Shown here: positions 1 to 8,467 of the stretch, in pieces | Numbering within the stretch: the first letter of the stretch is position 1 | Layout: each line of letters starts with the position of its first letter | Source: a virus | IMG/VR virus record: IMGVR_UViG_3300027973_000083 | Coordinates: 1-44,374 of that record | Length of the DNA stretch: 44,374 bases | Direction: 5' to 3' (one strand) | Notes under the pieces: model-generated | What the model saw: only the letters and a program-made list of their open reading frames with translations | The model's database searches: none | Told to the model about the DNA's origin: nothing | Translations under genes and position numbers: made by a program

Positions 1-770
1 CCGAATGCATCTGTACCTGCGTAGAACTTAAGATTGTTCTTAAGTGCACGGTACTTACGTGGCATTGCATTGATGATGCCCTGCATTACATCAGGTGTCC
101 AAGCATTATCTGCTACGGTTACTACTGACTCATGTGCATCTCCGTTTGTCTTTACCTTCTTGATAAAGCCTGGCATGATTGACAAGAATGCTCCTGTTGC
201 ACCATCACCATTGATAGCGAGATCTTCGATATCATTTGCGAATGCGTTGGTCATCAAGCGTACTAAGTGATCTTCTAGAGCGTCACCTTCTACACCATCT
301 TCCAATGATTCTGCTGTTACTTCCCAATCAAGACGAATCTTCTTGGTAGTAAGTTCGACCTTAGAGAATGTTGCACCTGTGTTTGTGTAGTTACCAACTG
401 CTTGCGCTGCTGCTCTGATTACACGCTCACCGACGTTTACCTTCTCAAGTTCCATAGAATTAGCCTTCATTGTTACACGACGGCCATCCTTTGCTAATAC
501 TGTTGCATCCCAAACATAGTCGATAAAACGACGTGCCTGCTCGGGGCGCAAAATTCCAGAAGCCGCTGAACCACTAGGGTTAACAGCATTTGCTCCGCTT
601 GTTGATCCAAGAGTTGCTGTTGGAATATTACCAAGTGTCGATGCACCTGGATCTGTTACTCCACCAACACCACCTGATGCGAAAGCACCTTGACCCTGGT
701 AAAGTCCTGGTGCTGTTGCACCTAGATCTCCTGCAGCGCCTGGCTGGTTTTTGATTATTTCTTCTGACAT
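1..770 (-). CDS. major capsid protein, HK97 fold (3-prime end outside window)
   Basis: Forms the icosahedral shell. The start is the ATG at 770 behind a strong AGGAGGTGAC ribosome site. The first 70 or so residues are Gly/Ala/Ser-rich and flexible, followed by a typical capsid-family body: RPEQARRFIDYVWDATVL, KKIRLDWEVTAESLEDG, then FANDIEDLAINGDG. These resemble the HK97-like phage capsid family (E-loop and spine-helix regions). The gene directly follows the protease/scaffold gene, the usual order. The C-terminus lies beyond base 1. Confidence 0.85.
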   Translation of the reverse strand, partial: MSEEIIKNQPGAAGDLGATAPGLYQGQGAFASGGVGGVTDPGASTLGNIPTATLGSTSGANAVNPSGSAASGILRPEQARRFIDYVWDATVLAKDGRRVTMKANSMELEKVNVGERVIRAAAQAVGNYTNTGATFSKVELTTKKIRLDWEVTAESLEDGVEGDALEDHLVRLMTNAFANDIEDLAINGDGATGAFLSIMPGFIKKVKTNGDAHESVVTVADNAWTPDVMQGIINAMPRKYRALKNNLKFYAGTDAF

Positions 771-793
771 ATTGTCACCTCCTAGTGATTTGT

Positions 794-2134
794 TCATTTG
801 AATAGATCGGCTGTTTTGAGGAAACTACCGCCCCATAGGGATTTTTCAACCATTTCAGGTTGAGACTGAAAGATATCGCCGATATCTCCAGACTTTCGGA
901 ATGCGGTTTCTGCTTCCACAGCGTCTACTCGTTTTCCAAATTCATTAAATTCACCTGAAACTGCTGCAATATCTTTTGCAACTGCTTCAAACGAACTCTT
1001 TACTGTATCAACATCTACCTTTGAAGACTTAAGAAGTTCTACTTCTGCTTGCAAAGACTTAACTGTTGACAATAGATCGCTAAAGGCTGATGTTAGATTA
1101 TTCTTGATTTCGGTAATTGCTTCAGCAACTACGTCATCTGACTTAGATACATCTGCGTCTGCGTCTGCTACTTCTTCAACTGTTTCTGCAACTGGTGCTT
1201 CTTCAGTCTCTGCTGCTGGTGCTTCATCTGATTTAACAACATCTGTTGTTTCAATCTCTTCTGCTTTTGCAACCTCTTCTGTAACTTCTTCAACCACGGC
1301 ATCTGCCTCTGGAGCGACCACAACATCTTCAACTACATCAGTCTTTTCAACTTTTGCTTTTGCTTTTGTCATAGGACTTACCTCCTTGTTAATCTTAGAA
1401 GTATTAATGCCTTTAGCACTATCAACTAAGAATTTTATCATTTCTATTTTTTCATTATCCGTTTTTTCAACGAACCCTATATTTTCCATTGCTTCTCCAG
1501 AAGTTGGGCTGACTTCGGATTCATTTTCTGAAACCATAACGATACCAGATTCTTTATCATAAAAAACATTTTCTAATACTGTTTCATCTGCTTTAATAAC
1601 ATCTACGCCATCAACTTTTTCAACAGAAACAATATTTGCAAATTGATTTGCTGGTGAATCTACAAGACTTAACTCTACCAAATCATATTGCTTAATAATT
1701 CTAATTTGTGTGTCTGACTTTTCATCATATCCGTCATCCCACTTATTCATTCTTCCGCCAATAGAAAAACCAGCAAGAGTTCCATCTAGAACTTTTTCCC
1801 AAGTATCTTGTGCACCCTTTGAAACATATGCAGATACAAATACTCCATTATAGAATTTCTTTGTTTCTGGATCAAAGTATTTTTCTGCTTTGAAGTCTAC
1901 CATCTTGCCTACTGCTAATGGCTGATGCATTTCTCTAATGTTCCCACGGAATTTTGCAAATGCTTCCATAGATGCTTCTGCTGTTACAATATCATTTTGC
2001 TTATCAATGTTATCAAGGGACGCAAAACCAGATACGGTACGTCGCTCTTTGTCTACCTTGCTAAAAGGCATTGAAAGACGCAGATTGTCCCCATCTGAAT
2101 TCCAATGGGCCTTGGATATATTGCTCACCATCAT
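794..2134 (-). CDS. prohead serine protease fused to an acidic scaffold-like tail
   Basis: Residues 1-165 match the HK97 (U35) prohead protease: candidate triad His70 (REMHQP), Ser124 (AGFSIGG) and Glu154 (LVELSLVDSPAN). The family processes scaffold and capsid during head maturation. After about residue 180 the sequence becomes very acidic and Ala/Val/Glu-rich, ending in a predicted coiled coil (roughly 330-400) that could act as the scaffold. The start chosen is ATG at 2134, 8 bases after GGGG; an in-frame TTG at 2155 is less likely. 446 residues is long for a protease alone, which fits a protease-scaffold fusion upstream of the capsid gene. Confidence 0.82.
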   Translation of the reverse strand: MMVSNISKAHWNSDGDNLRLSMPFSKVDKERRTVSGFASLDNIDKQNDIVTAEASMEAFAKFRGNIREMHQPLAVGKMVDFKAEKYFDPETKKFYNGVFVSAYVSKGAQDTWEKVLDGTLAGFSIGGRMNKWDDGYDEKSDTQIRIIKQYDLVELSLVDSPANQFANIVSVEKVDGVDVIKADETVLENVFYDKESGIVMVSENESEVSPTSGEAMENIGFVEKTDNEKIEMIKFLVDSAKGINTSKINKEVSPMTKAKAKVEKTDVVEDVVVAPEADAVVEEVTEEVAKAEEIETTDVVKSDEAPAAETEEAPVAETVEEVADADADVSKSDDVVAEAITEIKNNLTSAFSDLLSTVKSLQAEVELLKSSKVDVDTVKSSFEAVAKDIAAVSGEFNEFGKRVDAVEAETAFRKSGDIGDIFQSQPEMVEKSLWGGSFLKTADLFK

Positions 2135-2183
2135 ATTATAAACCCCTTTTAACAATTATATCACAATGTGGACAAATCGGGCA

Positions 2184-3779
2184 TTAGGGAGTTTTTCTTC
2201 CCTCTCCCTTTGGGCCTCTTCCAGCAACTGTTGATGTGCTGTCTGAATTATTATTTGTTCGTTCCGAATCTCTTGCTCTTGTTGTATTTGCCTCTGCTGC
2301 TGCAGCAGGCTTGAGTTCAAGAACTTCATCTCCACCCTCACGCTGTGGCATATCAAGAACAACACGTGCCTCATTTGGAGTAATGATTTGATTTTTGACA
2401 TAGCGTTCAAGAATTTGAGACTGAGCAATTTCATCTGTAAGGGTGAGTTCATTAAATGCAAACTCAAGAATATCTGTCTTTTCTCTAATGACTTTATTGA
2501 TCATTTTCTCAAGTTGTCGCTGGGCTGGTCTTGCTACCTGCTCCTTAAAGGTGCGATCCTGTGCAAGTGCTGCTGCAATAGATCCAGAATCGCCACCTCC
2601 AAGTTTAGATAGTGGCACTTGATGTGCTACCAGGATATCATCACGGTTTTGTTTACGATACTCTTTAAATGAGCCGTCTTGTATACCGTCTTCGATGGGA
2701 TCCATCTTGAATTCAACTTTATTTGTATCGCTATCTCCTGGTAGTGGAATATATAGCGTTCTGTGTGATTGACCTTTTAGACTTGTCTGTAAGAATCTAA
2801 ACATCTTATCTTCTGCGTCACTTGATAGTTTAGCACCCTTTAAAGTAATAACATATCTTGGCACTGCCTTGTTAGCAAAATAATCAATATTGTACTGAGA
2901 CGCAAGAGAATCTCCATGTAGAGAATTTATTGCAGACATAATATCTGGCACACCATAAAATGTATTTAGTGGTGAGTATTGTTTAAAATGAATAATCTCA
3001 TTTGGTCTTGCATCTGTAGTTAATGGATTCTGATTCTTTGCACCAAAGTTACGGAAGTAAACAATCTTATTTCCAATAATCTGAACATATCCATCTTTAA
3101 TTCTTCTAACTCTCATAGTTGTGGAAGGAATATGTCCTACATATCCAATCTCTCCACGAATAGTTCTGCCAATTTCTAGATATCCGTTACCTGTAGACTG
3201 TAGATCTGTGTAAACCTTTTCCATTGTTGCAGTAAAAGAATCGTCATCATTTAATGACTCTAGCCAGTCTCTTACTTCAATCTTTGCTCTTTCAATTCTC
3301 TTACGTGCTTTTTGTGTAGCACTGTTATCTTCTGAAGATTCAAGCCTTAACATTGTTCTTGGAGAAACCTTGAACTCATATCCAAGTCCAACAATGTTTT
3401 CTACCTTGGCATCGATTGCTGCGTGGTTTGCAAATGATGTGTCATAGTAGTTTGCCAATTCATAAAGGTTCCATGGTGGTGTGATAACATCAAACATTCC
3501 GTAGCCGTTTACATATACTAGGCCTGGGTTTATTTCTTTTGACTGTGCTCCGTCAATACCGCTTTTTCCAGCAAGTGCTGCAGTTGTATATTGCGTTGTT
3601 GGCTCAACCATCTTTGTTGAAGATCTGCTTATGCGTCTTTTAAAATTTGCCTCTAGTCCGTCAAGGCCTTTTAGAGTATCCCAGTTTCCGTTAAAAGGAT
3701 CTGATTTTGAAAACAAGTCTTCTGTTCTATTTGATTCATCAATACTTGCTCCGATGATGTATTCGTTATCTTCTGACAT
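2184..3779 (-). CDS. portal protein
   Basis: 531 residues, of the HK97/PBSX portal type. Recognisable stretches are TDLQSTGNGYLEIGR around residue 185, the NEIIHFKQYSPLNTFYGVPD segment around 260, and VPLSKLGGGDSGSIAAAL near 390 followed by the C-terminal helix. It forms the dodecameric DNA gate at the capsid vertex. The start overlaps the stop of the upstream gene (TAATG), so translation is probably coupled. The C-terminus is low-complexity (Ala, Thr, Ser, Asn). The preceding gene in the operon is a small protein and the next is the protease, as expected in a head module. Confidence 0.85.
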   Translation of the reverse strand: MSEDNEYIIGASIDESNRTEDLFSKSDPFNGNWDTLKGLDGLEANFKRRISRSSTKMVEPTTQYTTAALAGKSGIDGAQSKEINPGLVYVNGYGMFDVITPPWNLYELANYYDTSFANHAAIDAKVENIVGLGYEFKVSPRTMLRLESSEDNSATQKARKRIERAKIEVRDWLESLNDDDSFTATMEKVYTDLQSTGNGYLEIGRTIRGEIGYVGHIPSTTMRVRRIKDGYVQIIGNKIVYFRNFGAKNQNPLTTDARPNEIIHFKQYSPLNTFYGVPDIMSAINSLHGDSLASQYNIDYFANKAVPRYVITLKGAKLSSDAEDKMFRFLQTSLKGQSHRTLYIPLPGDSDTNKVEFKMDPIEDGIQDGSFKEYRKQNRDDILVAHQVPLSKLGGGDSGSIAAALAQDRTFKEQVARPAQRQLEKMINKVIREKTDILEFAFNELTLTDEIAQSQILERYVKNQIITPNEARVVLDMPQREGGDEVLELKPAAAAEANTTRARDSERTNNNSDSTSTVAGRGPKGEGRKTP

Positions 3780-4165
3780 TAGTCTTCCTCTCCATAAAGA
3801 GCGATTGTGTCTTTGGCTGCTTGAACAGCACCAAGATCGTTTAGGTTTGGAAGAAGTCCAGACTTCATACGATCTACTTGTTCAGAATATTCTTCTTCTG
3901 AAACCCTTGTTAACCCTGGAACAAATACGCAAGTTCCGTCTCCTGGATCTCCGTAATGCATTGCAGTCTTTTTTAGTTCTGCCATTCTAGATATATCATT
4001 CTTATCTGAAGGAATGTTAAGCACAGAGCCATTCCCGTCTGTAAACCATTTTCCATTTGCCTTTTTGTATACATATAAACCCCAGTCATAGTTCTTTTCA
4101 ATGACTTGGCGTCTTACATTCTTTACAATTGGTTGACCAGTTTTTGGGTCTATTAGTGAATCCAT
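3779..4165 (-). CDS. conserved-looking phage protein upstream of portal
   Basis: 128 residues, no recognised domain; mixed alpha/beta composition with a hydrophilic N-terminus. I place the start at ATG 4165 rather than the GTG at 4171, because TATACT lies exactly 7 bases before this ATG with no Shine-Dalgarno, which looks leaderless. It overlaps the portal start by one base (TAATG), which suggests a role in head assembly or packaging, but nothing in the sequence proves it. Confidence 0.6.
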   Translation of the reverse strand: MDSLIDPKTGQPIVKNVRRQVIEKNYDWGLYVYKKANGKWFTDGNGSVLNIPSDKNDISRMAELKKTAMHYGDPGDGTCVFVPGLTRVSEEEYSEQVDRMKSGLLPNLNDLGAVQAAKDTIALYGEED

Positions 4166-4183
4166 AACCACAAGTATACCATA

Positions 4184-7100
4184 CTAGATTGCACTTAGGG
4201 TTTGCGCTGACCAGCCTACATCCGTAGAAATGAAATAATCATAATCTTTTAACGTAAACATGGAATCTGAATCAATAATAACCTTATTTGTTCCAACATA
4301 ACTCTTATAAATATCAGAAGGGTCTACTCCGTAGTAAGATTTTGAAGAAAGGACAAGAACTCCGTTCCATAATGCTGGGTACCAGAAAGTCCATGGGTAC
4401 TCTCCTTGGGGAGAATATCTAACTCTAAACCAAAGTCTTTTATTAGTCTTTTGAACTTCCTGTAAGTTTGTTGACTGATAATAAGAAATTGTATTCATCA
4501 TTAGTGGACCGTTAATATGAAGATATCCAGTTGTACCATAAAAGTATAGTAACTCTGGAAACGATATGCCAAGGAAAGACCATTCATCTATTGATATGAC
4601 TGGATTTGATACAAGTGCTCCATTAAGGTAAAAACCAACTCCATTTTCAAGCGCTCCAGTTTTTGCATTTATAGCGTAGATCTTTGCACGTGTACCATCA
4701 GGGTTGTTTGCAACAAGGTAAAACTTAATATGCTTATTTGAAGATTTTATCTCAAATATCTCAACTTCAGAAAATGGGAATGTGTCGTCTGAATATTTGA
4801 TGCATGCCTGTAAAACCATTAAGTTATAATCTAAAGATTTTGTCTGATTAAGTGGTATAGATATGCCACGGTTGATACTTGGGTTGTTTTGCCCTCTTAG
4901 TTCTATTCCGCTTCTTTTTGTCAAATAAAGATATGGCGAACTTCCTTTGTAAATAGAAAATGGATTATTAGACTTATAATCATAATAACTTCCAGTCTTT
5001 GTATAAGGATACATGGGTATTCCAAATCTTGTTCCTACAGCGTTAGGAGATGTATCATTTAATGCTTGAGAAGAATACTGCAAAAACTTAATCATTGGCT
5101 TTTTTATTTTTGCATCTTTAATAAAAAAATCAATATGAGTAACAATGGACACATCATTGACATTAGATGATTTTGGAGGATAAATAATTGAATTATTTAC
5201 AACTTCATATTTTGTATTTATCCAATTTGTTTCTGGATAAACTATTCCATCTTTAGGGACTGACTGTGTATTTTCAAAAAATAAGTCAGGCTGATTATAA
5301 GAAGATGCTGAAAACTTAAAAGAAATATAAGACTTGACTATAGATTTGCTAGTATCATAAGTATATGTTTTTACTGAGTTATTCTTTAAATCATCGTAGT
5401 CATCATAGCCAGTATAAAGATGATTATCTAAAGAAGAATATTTTTGTGATGTTGGAATTGAGTATTTTTCATATAAAGATTTTATTGTTTTTGTTGTTCC
5501 TTCTATAAAAACTGTATCACCATATTTCCACGATCCTCCTGAAGTATCGCTTTCTTTTAATTTTTGAGGTGAGTCATAGTCTAAATTAAACTGAATAAAG
5601 TCAAGATTATAATACTCATCTCCTTTTGCGTCTTTTACATATGTTGCTAAATTAGACAAAGGAACTGAATCTTCCCAGTATGAATTTATATCTAGTCCAA
5701 GCCTTAAAATGCCAAAATCTTCTTTTGGAAGCAAGGTGCAACTTGCCATGTGAGTTAAAAGACTATCGTTAATAAATGATGAAGCATTTCCTCCATCGTT
5801 AATATAGTCAAAATATCCAGACTGGCTACCAAAGTATTTGTCTCCTCCATCTAGTTCTACACTAGAAGGAAATGTTGCAAAAACATCTTCATAGTCTATT
5901 GGAAGTCCAGTTTCATTAAACAAATGCTTAATTTTTAAAGCATTTCTTGCATTGCAAAATCCAACAGTATATATGTTTCCAGAGAATGTTTGATCAAATG
6001 ACTTTGTTCCACCTATATAAATTGAAAGAGATCCAATATTGCCAAAAAATGAAGAAACATTTTGTGCATAGTAGTCAGATAAAACTCTGAGATCTATCCC
6101 TGCTGAAAAGATATCATTTACTAATATGTTTTTTGGTGATAGATAAATTATATCTTCCTGCCCACCATAAAACAAAGTATATTTTAATTTAAGATCAACT
6201 ATGTCTATTGAAAAATAATTTCCAGAAATTTCATCAACAATTCTAATTAATGACTGAGTTCCTTCTAAAGACTTTGCCTTAAATACTCCATAGATTATGC
6301 TGACTTCCTCATTTAAAAAACTTAAGTTGTTGTATCTTAAATATCCATTTTCTGAAGACCAACTTGTTATAGGCCTAAATGTGATAAAATTTTCAAATTC
6401 ATTTTGAATTGCCAAGCAAGCAGAAAAAAGATCAGACTCTGTTTTACTTGACAAAATAATTTCTGGTAAAGGATATTCTGGAACAGTCAACTTATTTTTA
6501 TCAATAGAAACATTATTGCCAATTCCTTGCGACCAAGTACCAAGAGAGGGGTACGAATAGTTATTAGCATAATTAGCAAAAGCATAATCTATGTAAACAG
6601 AAGAACCGCTATAGGCTGTATTGATATTTTCTGGAAACTCTACGCCTTGACCATAGATAAATCGTATCTTGCCTAGTTGATCAGAGATTTCATATGGATA
6701 GAGTCCAACGCAGTCAATTGATATATTTGGGATATCTTGGTGTGCATAAAAGCCAATCCAATCTTGATCTTTTGAGTTTGAGTCAAGTTTATTTTGTGGT
6801 ACGTAGTTATTTTCTGTTAATTGAAAATCTATAACTTTTTCTCCATTTAGAGATAATGTCGTTCTGCTCTTACTAACATATAAATGAAATAGCATAGGTC
6901 TTCCCCACTCAGCAACATAGTGTGTTTGATAGTTATCCCCAACCTTAAGACCTACAAAGTTTCCATCAACATATATTCCGTCTTCTGAGTTTAACGGGCC
7001 TACTATTCTTTTCCTATCATAAGTTTTTGAGTTTACATTAGCCCAAAATTCTAAAGTATATTGTTTATTTTTACCAGACTGATTTAAAAATCCATTTCCT

Positions 7101-7915
7101 GGCAATATCAAAGATGGATTTTCATTATTATAATAAATTTGAGTTGAGTTCTGGGATCCATATACAATAGGAACTCCAAAGTTTTTTGCCTTAAGATTCA
7201 TTAATCCATTAAGAAGATAGTATCCCTTTTGGTCAGATCTTGAGTATGCAAAAGCCTCAATTCCTTTTGTTGCTGTTGTAGAAATTGTTTCTGGTATATT
7301 AACAATAGAACTTCCCAAAGACCCTGAATGAAATTCTTCACACCATTGCCCAAAAGAAAAACCATTAAGAAGTACAACTATCTCGCTATTTTCTGCATCA
7401 CCAAAATAATCAATTTCAAAAACTAGACGCATTGTTACATCGTCTTCTGGTATCCTAAACGTATCACCAATAAATATCCAGGAATCAGTTATTGAAGTAT
7501 CAAAAGACTTTAACTTTGTAATAACAGTTCCTGAAGATTCATCAAAGTATTCATATCCTACTGAAAATCTAGAAGCGTTTTGACTAAAAGATTTAAAGTA
7601 TGCTCCTATTGCCATAGTCTTTAGAGACTGGTCAAGATCTTTGAAATTTTTAATATCGTCACTCAAATATCTTGTGACGCTTTTAATATTAACTGGAGAA
7701 GGATTGGCTGTTATTTTTGTTACGATGCTGTTTTCAAATGGAGCATCATCTGTTATGAATAACTCTTTTTGCCCATTATTTACTTTCCAAAAACTTAAGC
7801 CTCTTTGCTCTTCTGATATTTGAGAAACATAGTCTGCTTTATCATCTAAAGACCATAGGACAGTAGGGTGCTGTGCAAACACTTTTTCTGCATATAAATT
7901 TGAAGCAATAGACAT
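4184..7915 (-). CDS. large LamG/concanavalin-like virion protein
   Basis: 1243 residues, the largest protein of the window. At least two beta-sandwich LamG-like regions are visible: about residues 250-430 (YTLEFWANVNS, then IVGPLNSEDGIYVDGN, then TTLSLNGEKVIDF) and about 960-1160 (VEIFEIKSSNKHIKFYLV, GVGFYLNGALV, WSFLGISFPEL). Such domains bind carbohydrate in other proteins, so a receptor-binding or minor tail role is likely. No signal peptide or membrane segment. A strong AGGAGG site precedes ATG 7915 and a TAAAAT box lies just upstream, so it may have its own promoter. It sits between the oxygenase and head genes. Confidence 0.65.
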   Translation of the reverse strand: MSIASNLYAEKVFAQHPTVLWSLDDKADYVSQISEEQRGLSFWKVNNGQKELFITDDAPFENSIVTKITANPSPVNIKSVTRYLSDDIKNFKDLDQSLKTMAIGAYFKSFSQNASRFSVGYEYFDESSGTVITKLKSFDTSITDSWIFIGDTFRIPEDDVTMRLVFEIDYFGDAENSEIVVLLNGFSFGQWCEEFHSGSLGSSIVNIPETISTTATKGIEAFAYSRSDQKGYYLLNGLMNLKAKNFGVPIVYGSQNSTQIYYNNENPSLILPGNGFLNQSGKNKQYTLEFWANVNSKTYDRKRIVGPLNSEDGIYVDGNFVGLKVGDNYQTHYVAEWGRPMLFHLYVSKSRTTLSLNGEKVIDFQLTENNYVPQNKLDSNSKDQDWIGFYAHQDIPNISIDCVGLYPYEISDQLGKIRFIYGQGVEFPENINTAYSGSSVYIDYAFANYANNYSYPSLGTWSQGIGNNVSIDKNKLTVPEYPLPEIILSSKTESDLFSACLAIQNEFENFITFRPITSWSSENGYLRYNNLSFLNEEVSIIYGVFKAKSLEGTQSLIRIVDEISGNYFSIDIVDLKLKYTLFYGGQEDIIYLSPKNILVNDIFSAGIDLRVLSDYYAQNVSSFFGNIGSLSIYIGGTKSFDQTFSGNIYTVGFCNARNALKIKHLFNETGLPIDYEDVFATFPSSVELDGGDKYFGSQSGYFDYINDGGNASSFINDSLLTHMASCTLLPKEDFGILRLGLDINSYWEDSVPLSNLATYVKDAKGDEYYNLDFIQFNLDYDSPQKLKESDTSGGSWKYGDTVFIEGTTKTIKSLYEKYSIPTSQKYSSLDNHLYTGYDDYDDLKNNSVKTYTYDTSKSIVKSYISFKFSASSYNQPDLFFENTQSVPKDGIVYPETNWINTKYEVVNNSIIYPPKSSNVNDVSIVTHIDFFIKDAKIKKPMIKFLQYSSQALNDTSPNAVGTRFGIPMYPYTKTGSYYDYKSNNPFSIYKGSSPYLYLTKRSGIELRGQNNPSINRGISIPLNQTKSLDYNLMVLQACIKYSDDTFPFSEVEIFEIKSSNKHIKFYLVANNPDGTRAKIYAINAKTGALENGVGFYLNGALVSNPVISIDEWSFLGISFPELLYFYGTTGYLHINGPLMMNTISYYQSTNLQEVQKTNKRLWFRVRYSPQGEYPWTFWYPALWNGVLVLSSKSYYGVDPSDIYKSYVGTNKVIIDSDSMFTLKDYDYFISTDVGWSAQTLSAI

Positions 7916-7936
7916 AGGTCCTCCTAGTCTATTTTA

Positions 7937-8467
7937 TCACACAATCCGTGTAAACCAACGTGGTGTTGTATAGCGGATTCCATCTTCAATCCCTCTAACT
8001 CCGTGAACGTAGTCTGGATTATCTGGGAAACAAAGAAGATCTCCTGGTTCTGGCTTATGGGATATTCCTAATGCTGGGAAATAAATATCTCCACCAACAT
8101 AATCATTATTTAGATACAGGATAGTTGCAATGTCGTTAGGTCTATTCATATCATAGTGTTCGTGCATACCCTCGCCTGGAGTAAACTTTGCAATATGAGT
8201 TTTTTCATCTAAGAATGATTGAAAAGGACCTTCGTAACTACCAACAACAAAATCATAAACTTTTTTAGCATATTCCTGCATAATGTCTAAAATAGACTGA
8301 TCATTTCTTTGTATTTCGTGATAAGTATGAACTGTAAATTCTTTTTCTCCATTACCATATTCTGTAAAAAGAAGTGTGTGAGATTTAGAATATTCTGCAA
8401 TAGATAAAGCCAATTCTTTTGGCATAAACTCTTTTACATATATTACTTTTGATTTTAAGTCTTCCAT
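7937..8467 (-). CDS. 2OG-Fe(II) oxygenase, prolyl-4-hydroxylase-like
   Basis: 176 residues covering one double-stranded beta-helix domain. The iron ligands are visible as H104-Y-D106 (HEHYD) and distal H155 (DYVHGVRG), with R165 placed to bind 2-oxoglutarate. The family hydroxylates proline or lysine side chains or other substrates using O2 and 2-oxoglutarate. The start overlaps the reductase stop (TAATG), so the two are co-translated. The collagen-like protein and the Pro-containing fibre repeats encoded elsewhere are conceivable substrates; that is inference. Confidence 0.78.
   Translation of the reverse strand: MEDLKSKVIYVKEFMPKELALSIAEYSKSHTLLFTEYGNGEKEFTVHTYHEIQRNDQSILDIMQEYAKKVYDFVVGSYEGPFQSFLDEKTHIAKFTPGEGMHEHYDMNRPNDIATILYLNNDYVGGDIYFPALGISHKPEPGDLLCFPDNPDYVHGVRGIEDGIRYTTPRWFTRIV

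Noticed and set aside
1104-1562. Ser/Thr-rich plus-strand frame across the protease tail
   Set aside because: Antisense of the acidic scaffold segment.
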